A stretch of 64,000 nt of DNA from Palsa-295 sp963781105 (GTDB taxonomy: Bacteria; Acidobacteriota; Terriglobia; Acidiferrales; UBA7541), in the NCBI GenBank assembly GCA_963781105.1, contig CAWAED010000017.1, positions 124,001-188,000 of the forward strand. The letters are read 5' to 3'. Under the pieces are notes generated by a model. That model was not told the DNA's origin. It made no database searches and saw only the letters and a list, made by a program, of their open reading frames with translations. Shown here piece after piece: positions 35,773 through 45,145 of the stretch (position 1 is the stretch's first letter; each line of letters opens with the position of its first letter). The translations under genes were made by a program, and so were the position numbers.

Positions 35773-37371
35773 ATGAGCAATCCGCTGTTCAAGAAGAAGC
35801 CCATGGAGGTCCTGCTGCGCGAAGCGGCGGACACCGGCGAACACACCCTCAAGCGCACGCTCGGCCCGCTCTCGCTCACCGCGCTCGGCGTCGGAGCCGT
35901 GATTGGCGCGGGAATTTTCGTGATGACGGGCCTGGGCGCCACCTATGCCGGTCCGGCGCTCACCATATCCTTCATCGTCTCGGGTGTCGGATGCGTCCTG
36001 GCGGGATTGTGCTACGCGGAGTTCGCAGCGATGATTCCGCTGGCAGGCAGCGCCTACACCTACGCTTACGCCGCATTGGGCGAATTGCTGGCGTGGATCA
36101 TTGGCTGGGACTTGACGCTCGAGTACGCCATGGGCGCCAGCACTGTTTCCTCCGGCTGGTCAAACCATTTCGTCGAGTTGCTCCAGATTTTCCACCTGAA
36201 GATGCCGCTGTGGCTCGCGTATGACCACTGGACCGCGCTCGCGACCGCAGAAAACATCTTGGCGCGCGCCCAAGTCCACGCCGCCGACCCCGCTCTCGGT
36301 ATCACCACGAAAGCATTTTCTGATCGCGTGCATGCGCTTATCGACGTGCCATCGGTGGACCTGCTACGGCAAGCGCACGACCTGGTGGCCGCGCCGCGCA
36401 TTTTCGGTTTCGACTTTGGCTTCAACCTGCCGGCCTTCGTGATCGCGCTGATCATCACCGCGGTTTTGGTGATCGGCATCAAGGAAAGCGCCAACTTCAA
36501 CGCCACCATCGTGGTCATCAAGGTCGGCGTCGTGCTGTTTGTCATTCTCCTAGGTCTGAAATATGTGGACAGAACAAACATCGGGCACAGCTGGGCCGAA
36601 TTCGCGCCCATGGGCGTCGGCGGCATATGGAAAGCCGCTGCCTACATATTCTTCGCCTACATCGGCTTCGACGCCGTTTCCACCACCGCGCAGGAAGCCA
36701 AGAATCCACAGCGCGATTTACCCATCGGCATCATCGCCTCGCTGGTTGCCTGCACCATCCTTTATATCCTGGTGGCTTTTGTGCTCACTGGCATGGTGCC
36801 CTGGAGGTCCATCAACATAGAGGCGCCTTTGGCCGTTGCCTTTCTCGATCACGGTCTGAACACGGCCTCCACCGTGATCACCGCCGGCGCACTCGCCGGA
36901 CTCACCAGCGTGATGCTGGTGATGTTGCTCGGCCAGACTCGCGTGCTCTACTCCATGGCCAACGACGGCCTGCTGCCGCGCAAGTTTTTCGCCGCGATTC
37001 ATCCCAAGTTTCGCACGCCGTACAAGACCACGATTCTCGTCGGCCTGCTGGCCGCGATCGTCGGCAGCGTCACGCCCATCGACCAACTCGGGAAAATGGT
37101 CAACATCGGCACGCTGCTAGCTTTCGTGATCGTATGCATGGCCGTGATCGTGCTGCGCTACACCAATCCCAGCCAGCCTCGCCCGTTTCGCACGCCGCTT
37201 GTTCCGCTCATTCCGGCGCTGGGCGTCGCCATCAACGTCTACATGATGGTCAACCTCGGATGGATCAACTGGGCTCGCCTGATCATCTGGCTGGTAATCG
37301 GCCTGGTAGTCTATTTCGCCTACAGCCGCCACCACAGCCGCGTCCAACAGATGGACCGCGGCACGCGATAG
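35773..37371 (+). CDS. APC-family amino acid permease (cationic amino acid transporter type)
   Basis: 532 residues, about 12-14 membrane helices. VIGAGIFVMTG, CYAEFAAMIPLAGSAYTYAYAALGELLAWIIGWDLTLEYA and AYIGFDAVSTTAQEAKNPQRDLPIGI are typical of the CAT/YfnA branch. The loop between helices 3 and 5 (about 150-220) is longer than usual. GAAGGAG precedes the ATG by 11 bases. Paralogous to, but not closely like, the permease at 33946. Confidence 0.93.
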   Translation: MSNPLFKKKPMEVLLREAADTGEHTLKRTLGPLSLTALGVGAVIGAGIFVMTGLGATYAGPALTISFIVSGVGCVLAGLCYAEFAAMIPLAGSAYTYAYAALGELLAWIIGWDLTLEYAMGASTVSSGWSNHFVELLQIFHLKMPLWLAYDHWTALATAENILARAQVHAADPALGITTKAFSDRVHALIDVPSVDLLRQAHDLVAAPRIFGFDFGFNLPAFVIALIITAVLVIGIKESANFNATIVVIKVGVVLFVILLGLKYVDRTNIGHSWAEFAPMGVGGIWKAAAYIFFAYIGFDAVSTTAQEAKNPQRDLPIGIIASLVACTILYILVAFVLTGMVPWRSINIEAPLAVAFLDHGLNTASTVITAGALAGLTSVMLVMLLGQTRVLYSMANDGLLPRKFFAAIHPKFRTPYKTTILVGLLAAIVGSVTPIDQLGKMVNIGTLLAFVIVCMAVIVLRYTNPSQPRPFRTPLVPLIPALGVAINVYMMVNLGWINWARLIIWLVIGLVVYFAYSRHHSRVQQMDRGTR

Positions 37372-37456
37372 CAGTGGAGGTTAGCGGCCGCGTGGCGTCC
37401 CGCGCTGGTGCGCCGTTATCTTGTTTACCCTGACGCCAGGAAGGGAGGCAGCGAAG

Positions 37457-37475
37457 CCTGCCTGCCGCAGGCAGG
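37457..37475. repeat. Palindrome between permease and phosphatase genes
   Basis: CCTGCCTG and CAGGCAGG form an 8-bp stem with a 3-base loop, followed by GCTTTCTCTTC. Extended pairing AAGCC/GGCTT continues after a bulge. Possibly the terminator of the permease gene. Confidence 0.5.
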
Positions 37476-37564
37476 GCTTTCTCTTCGTCGTCTCTCTCTC
37501 GCAGCGCGTGCCTTCCATATCCGCCGCGCGTCGGCTATCCTTCTAACGCCTGAGACTAATTTTC

Positions 37565-39556
37565 GTGAACCGACTCTCTCCTCGCCGGTTATTTGTCTTC
37601 CTGCGGCATATCACGCCGATGGACCGCATCGCGCTGGCGGTAATCCTTCTTTACGGCGCGGTACGCGCCATCGCCACGTTCCGCGAACCCCTGCCGTTCT
37701 CTGGATTTCTCGGCTTCCTCAGTTTTCTCGCGGCGGTCTACCTGCTCGTCCGGCTAATCCCCTGGTTCCGCACGAAATTCATGTGGACCCTGCGCAACCG
37801 CCTGATTGTCGCCTATGTATTTATCGCGGTCGTACCGGTCATCTTGCTGCTCTGCATGGCGGGTCTCGCGGCCTACGGCCTCTATCTGCAACTCGGCGCC
37901 CACCTCTTCCACGAAGACCTGCAGTCGCGCATCAGCACGATTTCCGCAGATGCGGACGCCCTCGCGGGCGCCGTGGAGCAGGAAGCCGCGCAAGGCGTTT
38001 CGCCTAACACCGAAGCCATTCTCGCGCGTCCGGGAATTGCCAATTTAATCGAAGCCGCTCGCCGCGAATGGCCCGATTTGCGAGTCTTCCCCAATCGCGG
38101 AGAGCGCCTGGTGCAGGCGGGTGACGGCCACGAATTCGCGGGCCTCGTCGAGTTCGAAGGAAAAATCTGGGTCGCCGCCGCCGTCGAAAAAAACGGCGCC
38201 GCCGGACCCTTTTACCTCGTCGTCGGCACTCCACTCAATCCCACGTTCCTCGATAGCCTGCGTTCGGACATCGGCCCGATCCAAATTATCCCGCTCCGTC
38301 CGACGGACCAGCAAACTCCCGCGGGTCCCTCGCTCAGTTTCAACGGCAAGGTTTTCGTTCCCGGCGAGCAGATCTCCAGCCGTCGTCGCACTCTCGATCC
38401 GCCATCCAACTGGTTTGACGTGCGCATTGGCGGTGTTTCCACGATTGATTTGGCGCACATCGGCCCGCAGCCGGGCAGCTCGCCGGACGCTGTCCTCGCA
38501 ACGTTCGCGATGCGCGCCTCCGCCCTGAATCGCCGCTTGTTCACTTCGGTCGGCGAGATTGGGCCGCTGCTCGAACTAGCCCTGATCGCCGCCGGCGTGA
38601 TCTTCCTGGGCTTAGAAGTCGCCGCGTTGATCACCGGCATCGTACTTACGCGCACCATCACCCGCGCCGTGGGCGACCTTTACGAAGCTACTCTCCACGT
38701 TCGTCGCGGCGATTTCGCCCAGCGCATTCACGTGCACCAGCGCGATCAACTCGGCGCTCTCGGCGAATCGTTCAACGAAATGACCAGCTCCATCTCCGAA
38801 CTGATCGAAGAGCAAGGCAAACGACAGAAACTCGAAAACGAAATCGCTATCGCCCGCGAAGTACAGTCGCAGCTTTTTCCGCAGGTTCTCCCTGCGTTGC
38901 CAGGACTCGAACTCGCCGCGATTTGTCGCCCCGCACGTGTCGTCAGCGGCGACTACTACGACTTCATCCGCACCAGTCAGGATTGCGTGGGCATTGCGGT
39001 GGCGGACATCAGCGGGAAGGGAATTTTTGCTGCGCTACTGATGGCCAGCTTGCAGGCCGCGTTGCGCAGCCAGGCCTCGCTTGATGGCAAGTGCGGCACG
39101 GCGGAACTTGTCGCGCGCCTGAATCGCCACGTCTTTCGTAATACTTCGGACGACCGCTACGCCACGTTTTTCTACGCTGATTTCGACGTCTCCACCAGGA
39201 TGCTTACGTACACGAACGCCGGCCACCTCGCTCCGTTTTTCGTTTCCGGGGACAAAGTGCTGGAACTCAGCGAAGGCGGCACGGTGATCGGAATGTTCGA
39301 GGAGTGTCCCTACACGCAAGGCAGCATCAAGGTGGAACAGGGAAGCCTGCTGGTCGCGTTCAGTGACGGACTAACGGAACCGGAAAACGTCTACGGGGAG
39401 GAATTCGGGATGCAACGCCTCAAAGAAGAAATCCTCCGCCAACGCAGCATGCCGCCCCAGCGCATAGCAGAAAATCTGATAGCCGCCGCGGAACAATGGG
39501 CCGGCACCCCCGAACAAGCCGACGACATTACGGTGGTAATCGCTCGCATGGGCTAA
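37565..39556 (+). CDS. Membrane HAMP-PP2C (SpoIIE/RsbU-type) serine phosphatase
   Basis: 663 residues. Two N-terminal membrane segments (about 20-65), a third (about 80-108), a periplasmic sensor region (108-335), a fourth membrane helix (about 335-362), a HAMP domain (365-420), a coiled coil (LIEEQGKRQKLENEIAIAREVQSQLFPQ) and a PP2C-type catalytic domain (450-660: SGDYYDFI, VADISGKGIFAALLMA, NAGHLAPFF, FSDGLTEPEN, ADDITVVIAR). It should dephosphorylate an anti-sigma antagonist or similar target in response to an envelope signal; no partner genes are adjacent. GTG start. Confidence 0.92.
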   Translation: MNRLSPRRLFVFLRHITPMDRIALAVILLYGAVRAIATFREPLPFSGFLGFLSFLAAVYLLVRLIPWFRTKFMWTLRNRLIVAYVFIAVVPVILLLCMAGLAAYGLYLQLGAHLFHEDLQSRISTISADADALAGAVEQEAAQGVSPNTEAILARPGIANLIEAARREWPDLRVFPNRGERLVQAGDGHEFAGLVEFEGKIWVAAAVEKNGAAGPFYLVVGTPLNPTFLDSLRSDIGPIQIIPLRPTDQQTPAGPSLSFNGKVFVPGEQISSRRRTLDPPSNWFDVRIGGVSTIDLAHIGPQPGSSPDAVLATFAMRASALNRRLFTSVGEIGPLLELALIAAGVIFLGLEVAALITGIVLTRTITRAVGDLYEATLHVRRGDFAQRIHVHQRDQLGALGESFNEMTSSISELIEEQGKRQKLENEIAIAREVQSQLFPQVLPALPGLELAAICRPARVVSGDYYDFIRTSQDCVGIAVADISGKGIFAALLMASLQAALRSQASLDGKCGTAELVARLNRHVFRNTSDDRYATFFYADFDVSTRMLTYTNAGHLAPFFVSGDKVLELSEGGTVIGMFEECPYTQGSIKVEQGSLLVAFSDGLTEPENVYGEEFGMQRLKEEILRQRSMPPQRIAENLIAAAEQWAGTPEQADDITVVIARMG

Positions 39557-39592
39557 AAAGTAGCGCCGGTTTTCCGTCTGCGAAACCAACCG

Positions 39593-39610
39593 GGCGAGGC
39601 TGGCCTCGCC
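39593..39610. terminator. Hairpin between converging genes
   Basis: GGCGAGG/CCTCGCC, a 7-bp stem with a 4-base loop (39593-39610), between the phosphatase gene and the converging SDR gene. The core GCGAGGC-TG-GCCTCGC recurs at 44002 and 50767 with other central bases. Confidence 0.5.
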
Positions 39611-39644
39611 TCGCCCTTGATAATGCTCAGCGGGTGCTCCAGAT

Positions 39645-40391
39645 TTATCGAACTCCCCCAGCAGCCAAAAGCTGCTCGCCAGTAAGATATCCCGATTCGT
39701 CCGACGCCAAAAACACCGCAATCGGCGCAATGTCTCCAACCTTCCCGATGCGTCCGAGCGGCGCCATGGCAACAAAAGCTTTGTCGAAGTCGGATCCAAT
39801 AAACCCGCCGGTCTGTGTGCCTTCCGTCTCTATGATCCCGGGATTGATCGTATTCACACGAATCTTCTTCGGTCCCAGTTCCCGCGACAGCACGCCGGTA
39901 ACCGCGTCCAACGCCCCTTTACTCGCCGTGTATACCGTTGAATTGGGAGGCGTCAGGCGGCTCACTGCAGACCCGATGTTGATGATGCTTCCGCCGTTGC
40001 TCATGTGCTTCACGGCCGCCTGCGTCGTCAGGATCGCCCCCAGCACATTAATATTGAATGTCTTGTGAAAATTTTCCTCGGTAACAGCTTCGAGCGGAGC
40101 AAATTCGTACACTCCGGAATTGTTGACCAGGATATCCAGGCGTCCATAATTCTTGATCGCGGCATCAATGATCCCCTTTACGTCCGCGGCCTTTGACACA
40201 TCGCCGCCCACCGCCACAGCTTTCCCACCAGCGGCCCCAATCGCGGCAACCACTTTTTCCGCGCCCGCTTTGCTGGAAGCATAATTCACCACGACTGACG
40301 CGCCTTCCGCCGCCAGCGCTTGGGCGATGCCTGCTCCAATGCCTTTCGACGCTCCAGTAACAACCGCAACTTTTCCGGTAAGCTTTCCCAT
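39645..40391 (-). CDS. Short-chain dehydrogenase/reductase
   Basis: 248 residues from ATG 40391, preceded by AGGAGA; the extra 24 residues from an upstream ATG are not conserved. Cofactor motif TGASKGIG at 12-19, NNSG, catalytic Ser with YTASK and the NPG turn. Resembles glucose-1-dehydrogenase/3-oxoacyl reductase type SDRs; the substrate is unknown. Cytoplasmic. Confidence 0.9.
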   Translation of the reverse strand: MGKLTGKVAVVTGASKGIGAGIAQALAAEGASVVVNYASSKAGAEKVVAAIGAAGGKAVAVGGDVSKAADVKGIIDAAIKNYGRLDILVNNSGVYEFAPLEAVTEENFHKTFNINVLGAILTTQAAVKHMSNGGSIINIGSAVSRLTPPNSTVYTASKGALDAVTGVLSRELGPKKIRVNTINPGIIETEGTQTGGFIGSDFDKAFVAMAPLGRIGKVGDIAPIAVFLASDESGYLTGEQLLAAGGVR

Positions 40392-40535
40392 TTGTCTTCT
40401 CCTAATTTCTCTGTTCTGAAGTAATTTGAAGCGCCTGATCTGATGTGGTCCGAGTAAGCCCAAGAAGTAGATCCAGACCTAGCGTTGGATGCTCAAGCAT
40501 AACTTTCGATTCGGCGAGCCTCGGCGAAGATGTGG

Positions 40536-41300
40536 CTATCGTTGCGCGGACTTACCCAGGTGCACTTCGTAGAACATCAAAGTTTTCTTGGTAGGAATCA
40601 CGACCACATCCGGCACATAGAGCACCGACGTATCCGCCAGCGAAGGATCATGGCTCACATCAAAATAAAGAAATCCGTGCAGCGACCCCATCGGCGCCAC
40701 GGTATCGGAATCCAAAGTCAGCGGCCGCAAAATCTCCGCATACTTTTCCGCTTTCTTGTCGTTGCTCGGCAGCGGAATCCCCGCGATCCGTCGCGGTTGC
40801 GACGGAGCCGCCCCGCCCGGATGCGCGATCAATGCCGCCACGTCGTCGGCGGAGAGCCAATCAATGTCCTGATGGCTCCCGTTCCGCAAGTGCACTTCCA
40901 GTTGAACCGTATTGAGGTTCAACTGAATGGGATGGTCGGTAGCGTTGTGAAGAAATACCTCGACAGGCAGAACTCCCACATCCAACGGATTCGCTTTGCC
41001 GAATTTGTCCTTGCTGCGCTGCTTATCCGTCCAAGGGTCGGCCGAGATCGTCAATCCATCATGATTATCGTGCGGCAGGGAGGCGGTCGCGTCCGGCGCA
41101 GCCTGCTGCACTTTGCTCGTGGCAGTCTTGTTCTGTGCGCGCAAGCCAGCTACGGCTGCGCCAGCGCAAACGAGAGACACCAAAACGACGGCGAGAAAAA
41201 GCGCATTCACATGCGATGACGAACGAGACGCTGAGGAAGGGCGGGGCTTCAGCCCCGCAGAAACTGCGAGGGGAAAGCGGGCTTTAGCCCCTGAAGCCAT
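40536..41300 (-). CDS. Exported or membrane-anchored protein, unknown function
   Basis: About 254 residues from ATG 41300 or 224 from GTG 41210. A hydrophobic segment (ALFLAVVLVSLVCAGAAVAGLRA) is followed by a Thr/Ala-rich stretch and a beta-rich domain (PVEVFLHNATDHPIQLNLNTVQLEVHL). If ATG 41300 is used, much of the N-terminal basic tail is encoded by palindromic repeats (41241-41297), which argues for GTG 41210. No family recognised. Its frame stays open far upstream, antisense to waaA, which is an artefact of high G+C. Confidence 0.65.
   Translation of the reverse strand: MASGAKARFPLAVSAGLKPRPSSASRSSSHVNALFLAVVLVSLVCAGAAVAGLRAQNKTATSKVQQAAPDATASLPHDNHDGLTISADPWTDKQRSKDKFGKANPLDVGVLPVEVFLHNATDHPIQLNLNTVQLEVHLRNGSHQDIDWLSADDVAALIAHPGGAAPSQPRRIAGIPLPSNDKKAEKYAEILRPLTLDSDTVAPMGSLHGFLYFDVSHDPSLADTSVLYVPDVVVIPTKKTLMFYEVHLGKSAQR
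41241..41297. repeat. Two adjacent palindromic repeats (TTCA and TTTA centres)
   Basis: GCGGGGC-TTCA-GCCCCGC at 41241-41258, then GCGGGCTTTAGCCCCTGAAG at about 41278-41297. The second matches the copy at 52232 with arms changed in step. Confidence 0.7.
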
Positions 41301-41404
41301 GTTTTTCAATGATTCACGCACATTCGTGAGCTGAAGTCTTCTCATCTCCCAGTGCGATGCCTCGGCGCAGCCGGAAGTTGTGCGCGTTTCAAGCAGGGTG
41401 CCAC

Positions 41405-41410
41405 TATAAT
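41405..41410 (+). promoter_or_regulatory. Possible -10 box ahead of waaA
   Basis: A perfect TATAAT, 52 bases before the waaA ATG, but with no good -35 at normal spacing. Listed as weak. Confidence 0.25.
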
Positions 41411-41462
41411 ACTGGGCTTGCGCGAGACAAAGCTCCTTTCGGAGCGCGCGCGAACCTACCGC

Positions 41463-42827
41463 ATGTATTTCTTTTATCGCATTCTGACGGCAGCCGGAAT
41501 GTTCATCCTCGCGCCCTATTTTGCCCTTCGCGGCTGGCGCGCCGGCGAACCTGCACGGGCCCTCCGCGAACGCCTGGGCAGTCTGCCTCCAGAAATCGCT
41601 GCCCGCGCCAGGGCCAGCGCAGGTGCGCCGAACGCCGGTTCGGCCGATACCGCCGCAGGCCCCATCTGGATTCACGCAGTTTCGGTAGGCGAAGTCCTCG
41701 CCGCGAAACCGCTGATCGAAGGCCTGCAACGCCGCTTTCCCGGCCGCCCCATCTTCGTCTCTACCACCACCGAAACCGGCCAGCGCCTCGCGCGCGAACG
41801 CCTGCAATCCGCCGACGGCATCTTTTATTTTCCGCTCGATTGGGTTGTGCCGGTGCGCCGCGCGCTGCGCGCGATCCGGCCTGCACTCGTCATCATCATG
41901 GAAACCGAAATCTGGCCGAATTTTTTGCGTGAAGCGAATCGCGCGGACGTAACGGTAGTCTTCGCCAATGCACGCATCTCCGAAAAATCCTTCGCGCGTT
42001 TCCAGCGCTGGGAATTTCTCGTCGGCGCATTCTTCGCGCGCACCATGCGCGACGCGCATCTCTTTCTCGCGCAAACTCCCGAAGACTCTGCCCGCCTCCT
42101 CGCCATGGGCGCCGATGAAGACCGCATCGAAGTCACCGGCAACCTGAAGTATGACGCCGAACCGCCCGCCATCGGCCGCTTCGGCACATGGCTCGAGCAG
42201 GAAATCCGCCGCCAGGAACGCTGGCCCGTGCTGGTCGCCGGCAGCGTCGTCGCCGGGGAAGAGGACGCCGTTCTCGCGGCGTACGATCTGGTGCAGCGTC
42301 AGTGGCGCCACACGCTCCTCATCCTCGCGCCGCGCAAGCCTGCGCAGTTCGATGCCGCCGCCGAAATTGTGGCGGCCGGAGGCTGGAAAGTCGTGCGCCG
42401 CAGCCAGCTCGATTCAGCCGCGACCCTCGATGACGATACCGACGTCCTGCTTCTCGATTCCATCGGCGAACTAGCCGGCCTGTATTCGCTCGCGGATGCC
42501 ACATTCGTCGGCGGCTCGCTCGTTACCGCCGGAGGCCACAACATTCTCGAGCCCGCCTGGTTCGCCCGCCCGCCGGTCTTCGGCCCCTCCATGGAAAATT
42601 TCCGCGAAATGGCGAATCAGTTCCTCGACGCACACGCGGGAGTCCAAGTCACCTCGGGTCCGGGCCTCGGACAAGTCTGGATACAGCTCATCCAGGACGA
42701 CACGATGCGCGAACGCATGAGCAAATCCGCCCGCGCCATCTCCGAACGCAATCGTGGTGCCACCGAACGCTCCCTCGATCGCATCGCTGGCATCCTGAAC
42801 GAATCCGCCAAGGGAAACGCCGCATGA
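41463..42827 (+). CDS. waaA: Kdo transferase (GT30)
   Basis: 454 residues from ATG 41463 (MYFFYRILTAAG). Adds Kdo from CMP-Kdo to lipid IVA at the inner face of the membrane. N-terminal membrane-associated helix, WIHAVSVGEVLAAKPLI, METEIWPNFLREA, FVGGSLVTAGGHNILEPA and the GT-B fold fit the family. ATG 41352 further upstream gives non-conserved sequence. ATGA overlap with lpxK, so the two are co-translated. Confidence 0.95.
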   Translation: MYFFYRILTAAGMFILAPYFALRGWRAGEPARALRERLGSLPPEIAARARASAGAPNAGSADTAAGPIWIHAVSVGEVLAAKPLIEGLQRRFPGRPIFVSTTTETGQRLARERLQSADGIFYFPLDWVVPVRRALRAIRPALVIIMETEIWPNFLREANRADVTVVFANARISEKSFARFQRWEFLVGAFFARTMRDAHLFLAQTPEDSARLLAMGADEDRIEVTGNLKYDAEPPAIGRFGTWLEQEIRRQERWPVLVAGSVVAGEEDAVLAAYDLVQRQWRHTLLILAPRKPAQFDAAAEIVAAGGWKVVRRSQLDSAATLDDDTDVLLLDSIGELAGLYSLADATFVGGSLVTAGGHNILEPAWFARPPVFGPSMENFREMANQFLDAHAGVQVTSGPGLGQVWIQLIQDDTMRERMSKSARAISERNRGATERSLDRIAGILNESAKGNAA

Positions 42828-43870
42828 CGTTCCCTGAATTCGTCCTCGCGCCTTTCTCGCTAATCTACGGTGCAGTCACGCACCTTCGCGCTCGGGCGTA
42901 TCGGAAGGGAATTCTCAGGCCGCGCCGTCTCGATGGCACTGTAATCAGCGTTGGCAATCTAACGGTAGGCGGCACCGGCAAAACTCCCATGGCGCTCTGG
43001 ATCGCAGACCGGCTCGACTCCGAGGGCAAAAGTGTCGGCATCCTCACGCGCGGATATCGCGGCCGCCCGAGCGGCTCGCACGATAGCGCAGACGCAGCGT
43101 CAAGCGTCTCCACCAGCGACGAAGTCCTCATGTTGCAATCGCGTCTAGGCGAACGCGCTGCTTTCGGCGTAGGCCCGGACCGCTATGCAAATGGCACCCA
43201 TCTCGCCAAGCGTGGCGTAAATTGGTTCGTCCTCGACGACGGCTTCCAGCACCTGCAACTAGCGCGCGACGTGGATATCGTCCTGATCGACGCGACCAAC
43301 CCGTTCGGCGGCGGCCGCCTGCTTCCCGCCGGACGCCTCCGAGAGCCGCGCTCCGCGCTGGCCCGCGCGGACATCGTGGTCATCACGCGCAGCAATCACG
43401 CTCCAGCGATCGAAGCCGCCGTCCGCCGCGAAACCGACGCGTCGATCTATTACGCTCGCCCCAAGCTCGAAGCAATCCGCAGCTTCAGCGACGGCCAGCT
43501 CGCAGGAAGCGTAGCCCCAAGCGCGCTAGGCCCGCTTTTCGCCTTCTGCGCGATCGGCAATCCGCAAGCCTTCGTTGCCGACCTTCGTGCATGGGGTATC
43601 GAGTTCGCCGGCCACAAATTCTTTCCCGACCATCACCGCTTCACCGATGCAGACGACGAAGAAATTCTACGTGAAGCAACAGCCGCCGGAGCCGCGGGCC
43701 TGATCTGCACCGAAAAAGACTTGTACAATCTGCAGGCCATCCATTACGCCAAAATCCCAATATTCTATTGCGCGATCTCAATGCACATAGACCGCGATGA
43801 GGAATTCTGGAGCGAAGTGCTGGCAGTTGCCAAGTTACGAGCCGACGCATCTCAGTTAAAGCGCAGATAA
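42824..43870 (+). CDS. lpxK: Tetraacyldisaccharide 4'-kinase
   Basis: 348 residues. Phosphorylates the 4' position of the lipid A disaccharide. A membrane-associated N-terminal helix (FVLAPFSLIYGAVTHLR), P-loop VGGTGKT at 48-54, LDDGFQHLQLARDVDIVLID and the C-terminal FPDHHRF are diagnostic. Follows waaA with a 4-base overlap. The final 40 residues show the usual LpxK fold end and nothing odd. Confidence 0.95.
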   Translation: MTFPEFVLAPFSLIYGAVTHLRARAYRKGILRPRRLDGTVISVGNLTVGGTGKTPMALWIADRLDSEGKSVGILTRGYRGRPSGSHDSADAASSVSTSDEVLMLQSRLGERAAFGVGPDRYANGTHLAKRGVNWFVLDDGFQHLQLARDVDIVLIDATNPFGGGRLLPAGRLREPRSALARADIVVITRSNHAPAIEAAVRRETDASIYYARPKLEAIRSFSDGQLAGSVAPSALGPLFAFCAIGNPQAFVADLRAWGIEFAGHKFFPDHHRFTDADDEEILREATAAGAAGLICTEKDLYNLQAIHYAKIPIFYCAISMHIDRDEEFWSEVLAVAKLRADASQLKRR

Positions 43871-43950
43871 CGAAATAAATGCAGCAGCACGGGGTGCAAT
43901 TGCCGATGCGATAACCGTATGATACTTTTCGCGGCGGCAATCTGAGAGTT

Positions 43951-44018
43951 CGGGAGCTTGCTCCCGCCGTGAAAACTACAGTCCAAGCTTGATCGCCCAA
44001 CGCGAGGCTTGCCTCGCG
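43951..44018. repeat. Two palindromes, GCTTGC centre
   Basis: CGGGAGC-TT-GCTCCCG (43951-43966) and CGCGAGGC-TT-GCCTCGCG (44001-44018), perfect inverted repeats sharing a GC-TT-GC centre but with different arms. They occupy the gap between lpxK and the heptose kinase gene. No gene is seen between them. Confidence 0.7.
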
Positions 44019-44060
44019 CGCGAGCACTCGGATATCAACCAAGCAAGACACGGAGATTGA

Positions 44061-45140
44061 TTGGCACCGATCAAATCAAAGAGCGGCAAATCAGGTTCAC
44101 GCCGTCGAAGTCCGGTACAAAAAGCTCCCGACTCAACCGTCGACCTCACCCGCCTCCTCGACTTGGTCGCCTCTTTCCCACGCCAAACCATCGGCGTAGT
44201 AGGCGACTTCGTCCTAGACGAATTCGTCTCCGGCGAAATCTCTCGCGTCTCGCGCGAAGCCCCCGTCCTAATCCTCCGCCATCGCAAAAGCGAAAGTTAC
44301 CCAGGCGGCGCAGCCAACGCCGTGAATAATCTCGCCGAACTAGGCGCGCGCGTCCTCCCAGTAGGCGTAGTAGGCGATGATGAAGGCGGCCGCAAACTCC
44401 TCGATCACTTCCGCCGCAAACGCATTCACGTTTCCGGCATCCTCCGCGCCCGCGATTGGTCCACCACCACCAAGACGCGTTACCTCGCCGGTTGGACCCA
44501 CACCACCGAACAGCAAGTCCTTCGGGTAGATCGCGAGCCGCAGGCAAGCCTTTCGCCAAAAATCGCGGCAGCCATCTCCCGAAAAGCCCGCCAGATCGCC
44601 GCGCGCGCCGATGCCATCCTCGTTTCCGACTACGGTTTTGGCGCAGCCTCTCCCGCGCTTGCAAAATCTATTAAAGCCAAACGCCTGATGCTCGATTCCC
44701 GCTATCGCCTGCTCGAATATCGCGGCGCAGGCGTCACCGCCGCCACGCCGAACGAACCCGAAGTCGAAGCCGCCTACCAAGCCCGTGTCGGCACGGACAC
44801 CGCAAAGCTCGACGAGCTAGGACACCGGGCCCTGCGCGACTTAAGCCTGGAAGCACTGTTAGTCACGCGCGGCAAAGACGGCATGGCCGTCTTCGAACAG
44901 AATCGTCCGCCGCGCCACATCCCGATTTACGGCTCGGACGAGCCCGTGGACGTCACCGGCGCAGGCGACACCGTAATCGCCGTTTTCACACTAGCGCTCG
45001 CCGCAGGTGCCACGTATCTTGAGGCCGCGCATCTCGCAAATTACGCCGGTGGCATCGTCGTGATGAAGCGCCGCACAGCCACCGTCACCCGCGCCGAGCT
45101 CGAAGCTGCCCTCCGCCAGGACGCCACGGCCCCGCGCTAA
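44061..45140 (+). CDS. hldE1: D-glycero-beta-D-manno-heptose-7-phosphate kinase
   Basis: 359 residues. PfkB-family kinase for the first kinase step to ADP-heptose, here separate from the adenylyltransferase (the two are fused as HldE in E. coli). YPGGAANAVNNLAELGARV, STTTKTRYLAGWT, SDYGFGAASP, and VDVTGAGDTVIAVFTLAL (catalytic Asp) are typical. TTG start with GGAG five bases upstream. Sits 5 bases before the adenylyltransferase gene. Confidence 0.94.
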   Translation: MAPIKSKSGKSGSRRRSPVQKAPDSTVDLTRLLDLVASFPRQTIGVVGDFVLDEFVSGEISRVSREAPVLILRHRKSESYPGGAANAVNNLAELGARVLPVGVVGDDEGGRKLLDHFRRKRIHVSGILRARDWSTTTKTRYLAGWTHTTEQQVLRVDREPQASLSPKIAAAISRKARQIAARADAILVSDYGFGAASPALAKSIKAKRLMLDSRYRLLEYRGAGVTAATPNEPEVEAAYQARVGTDTAKLDELGHRALRDLSLEALLVTRGKDGMAVFEQNRPPRHIPIYGSDEPVDVTGAGDTVIAVFTLALAAGATYLEAAHLANYAGGIVVMKRRTATVTRAELEAALRQDATAPR

Positions 45141-45145
45141 CACGC

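Noticed and set aside
41301..42311. A long upstream extension of the frame of the exported unknown protein (40536-41300)
   Set aside because: It runs antisense through waaA and encodes low-complexity residues; the gene more likely begins at ATG 41300 or GTG 41210.
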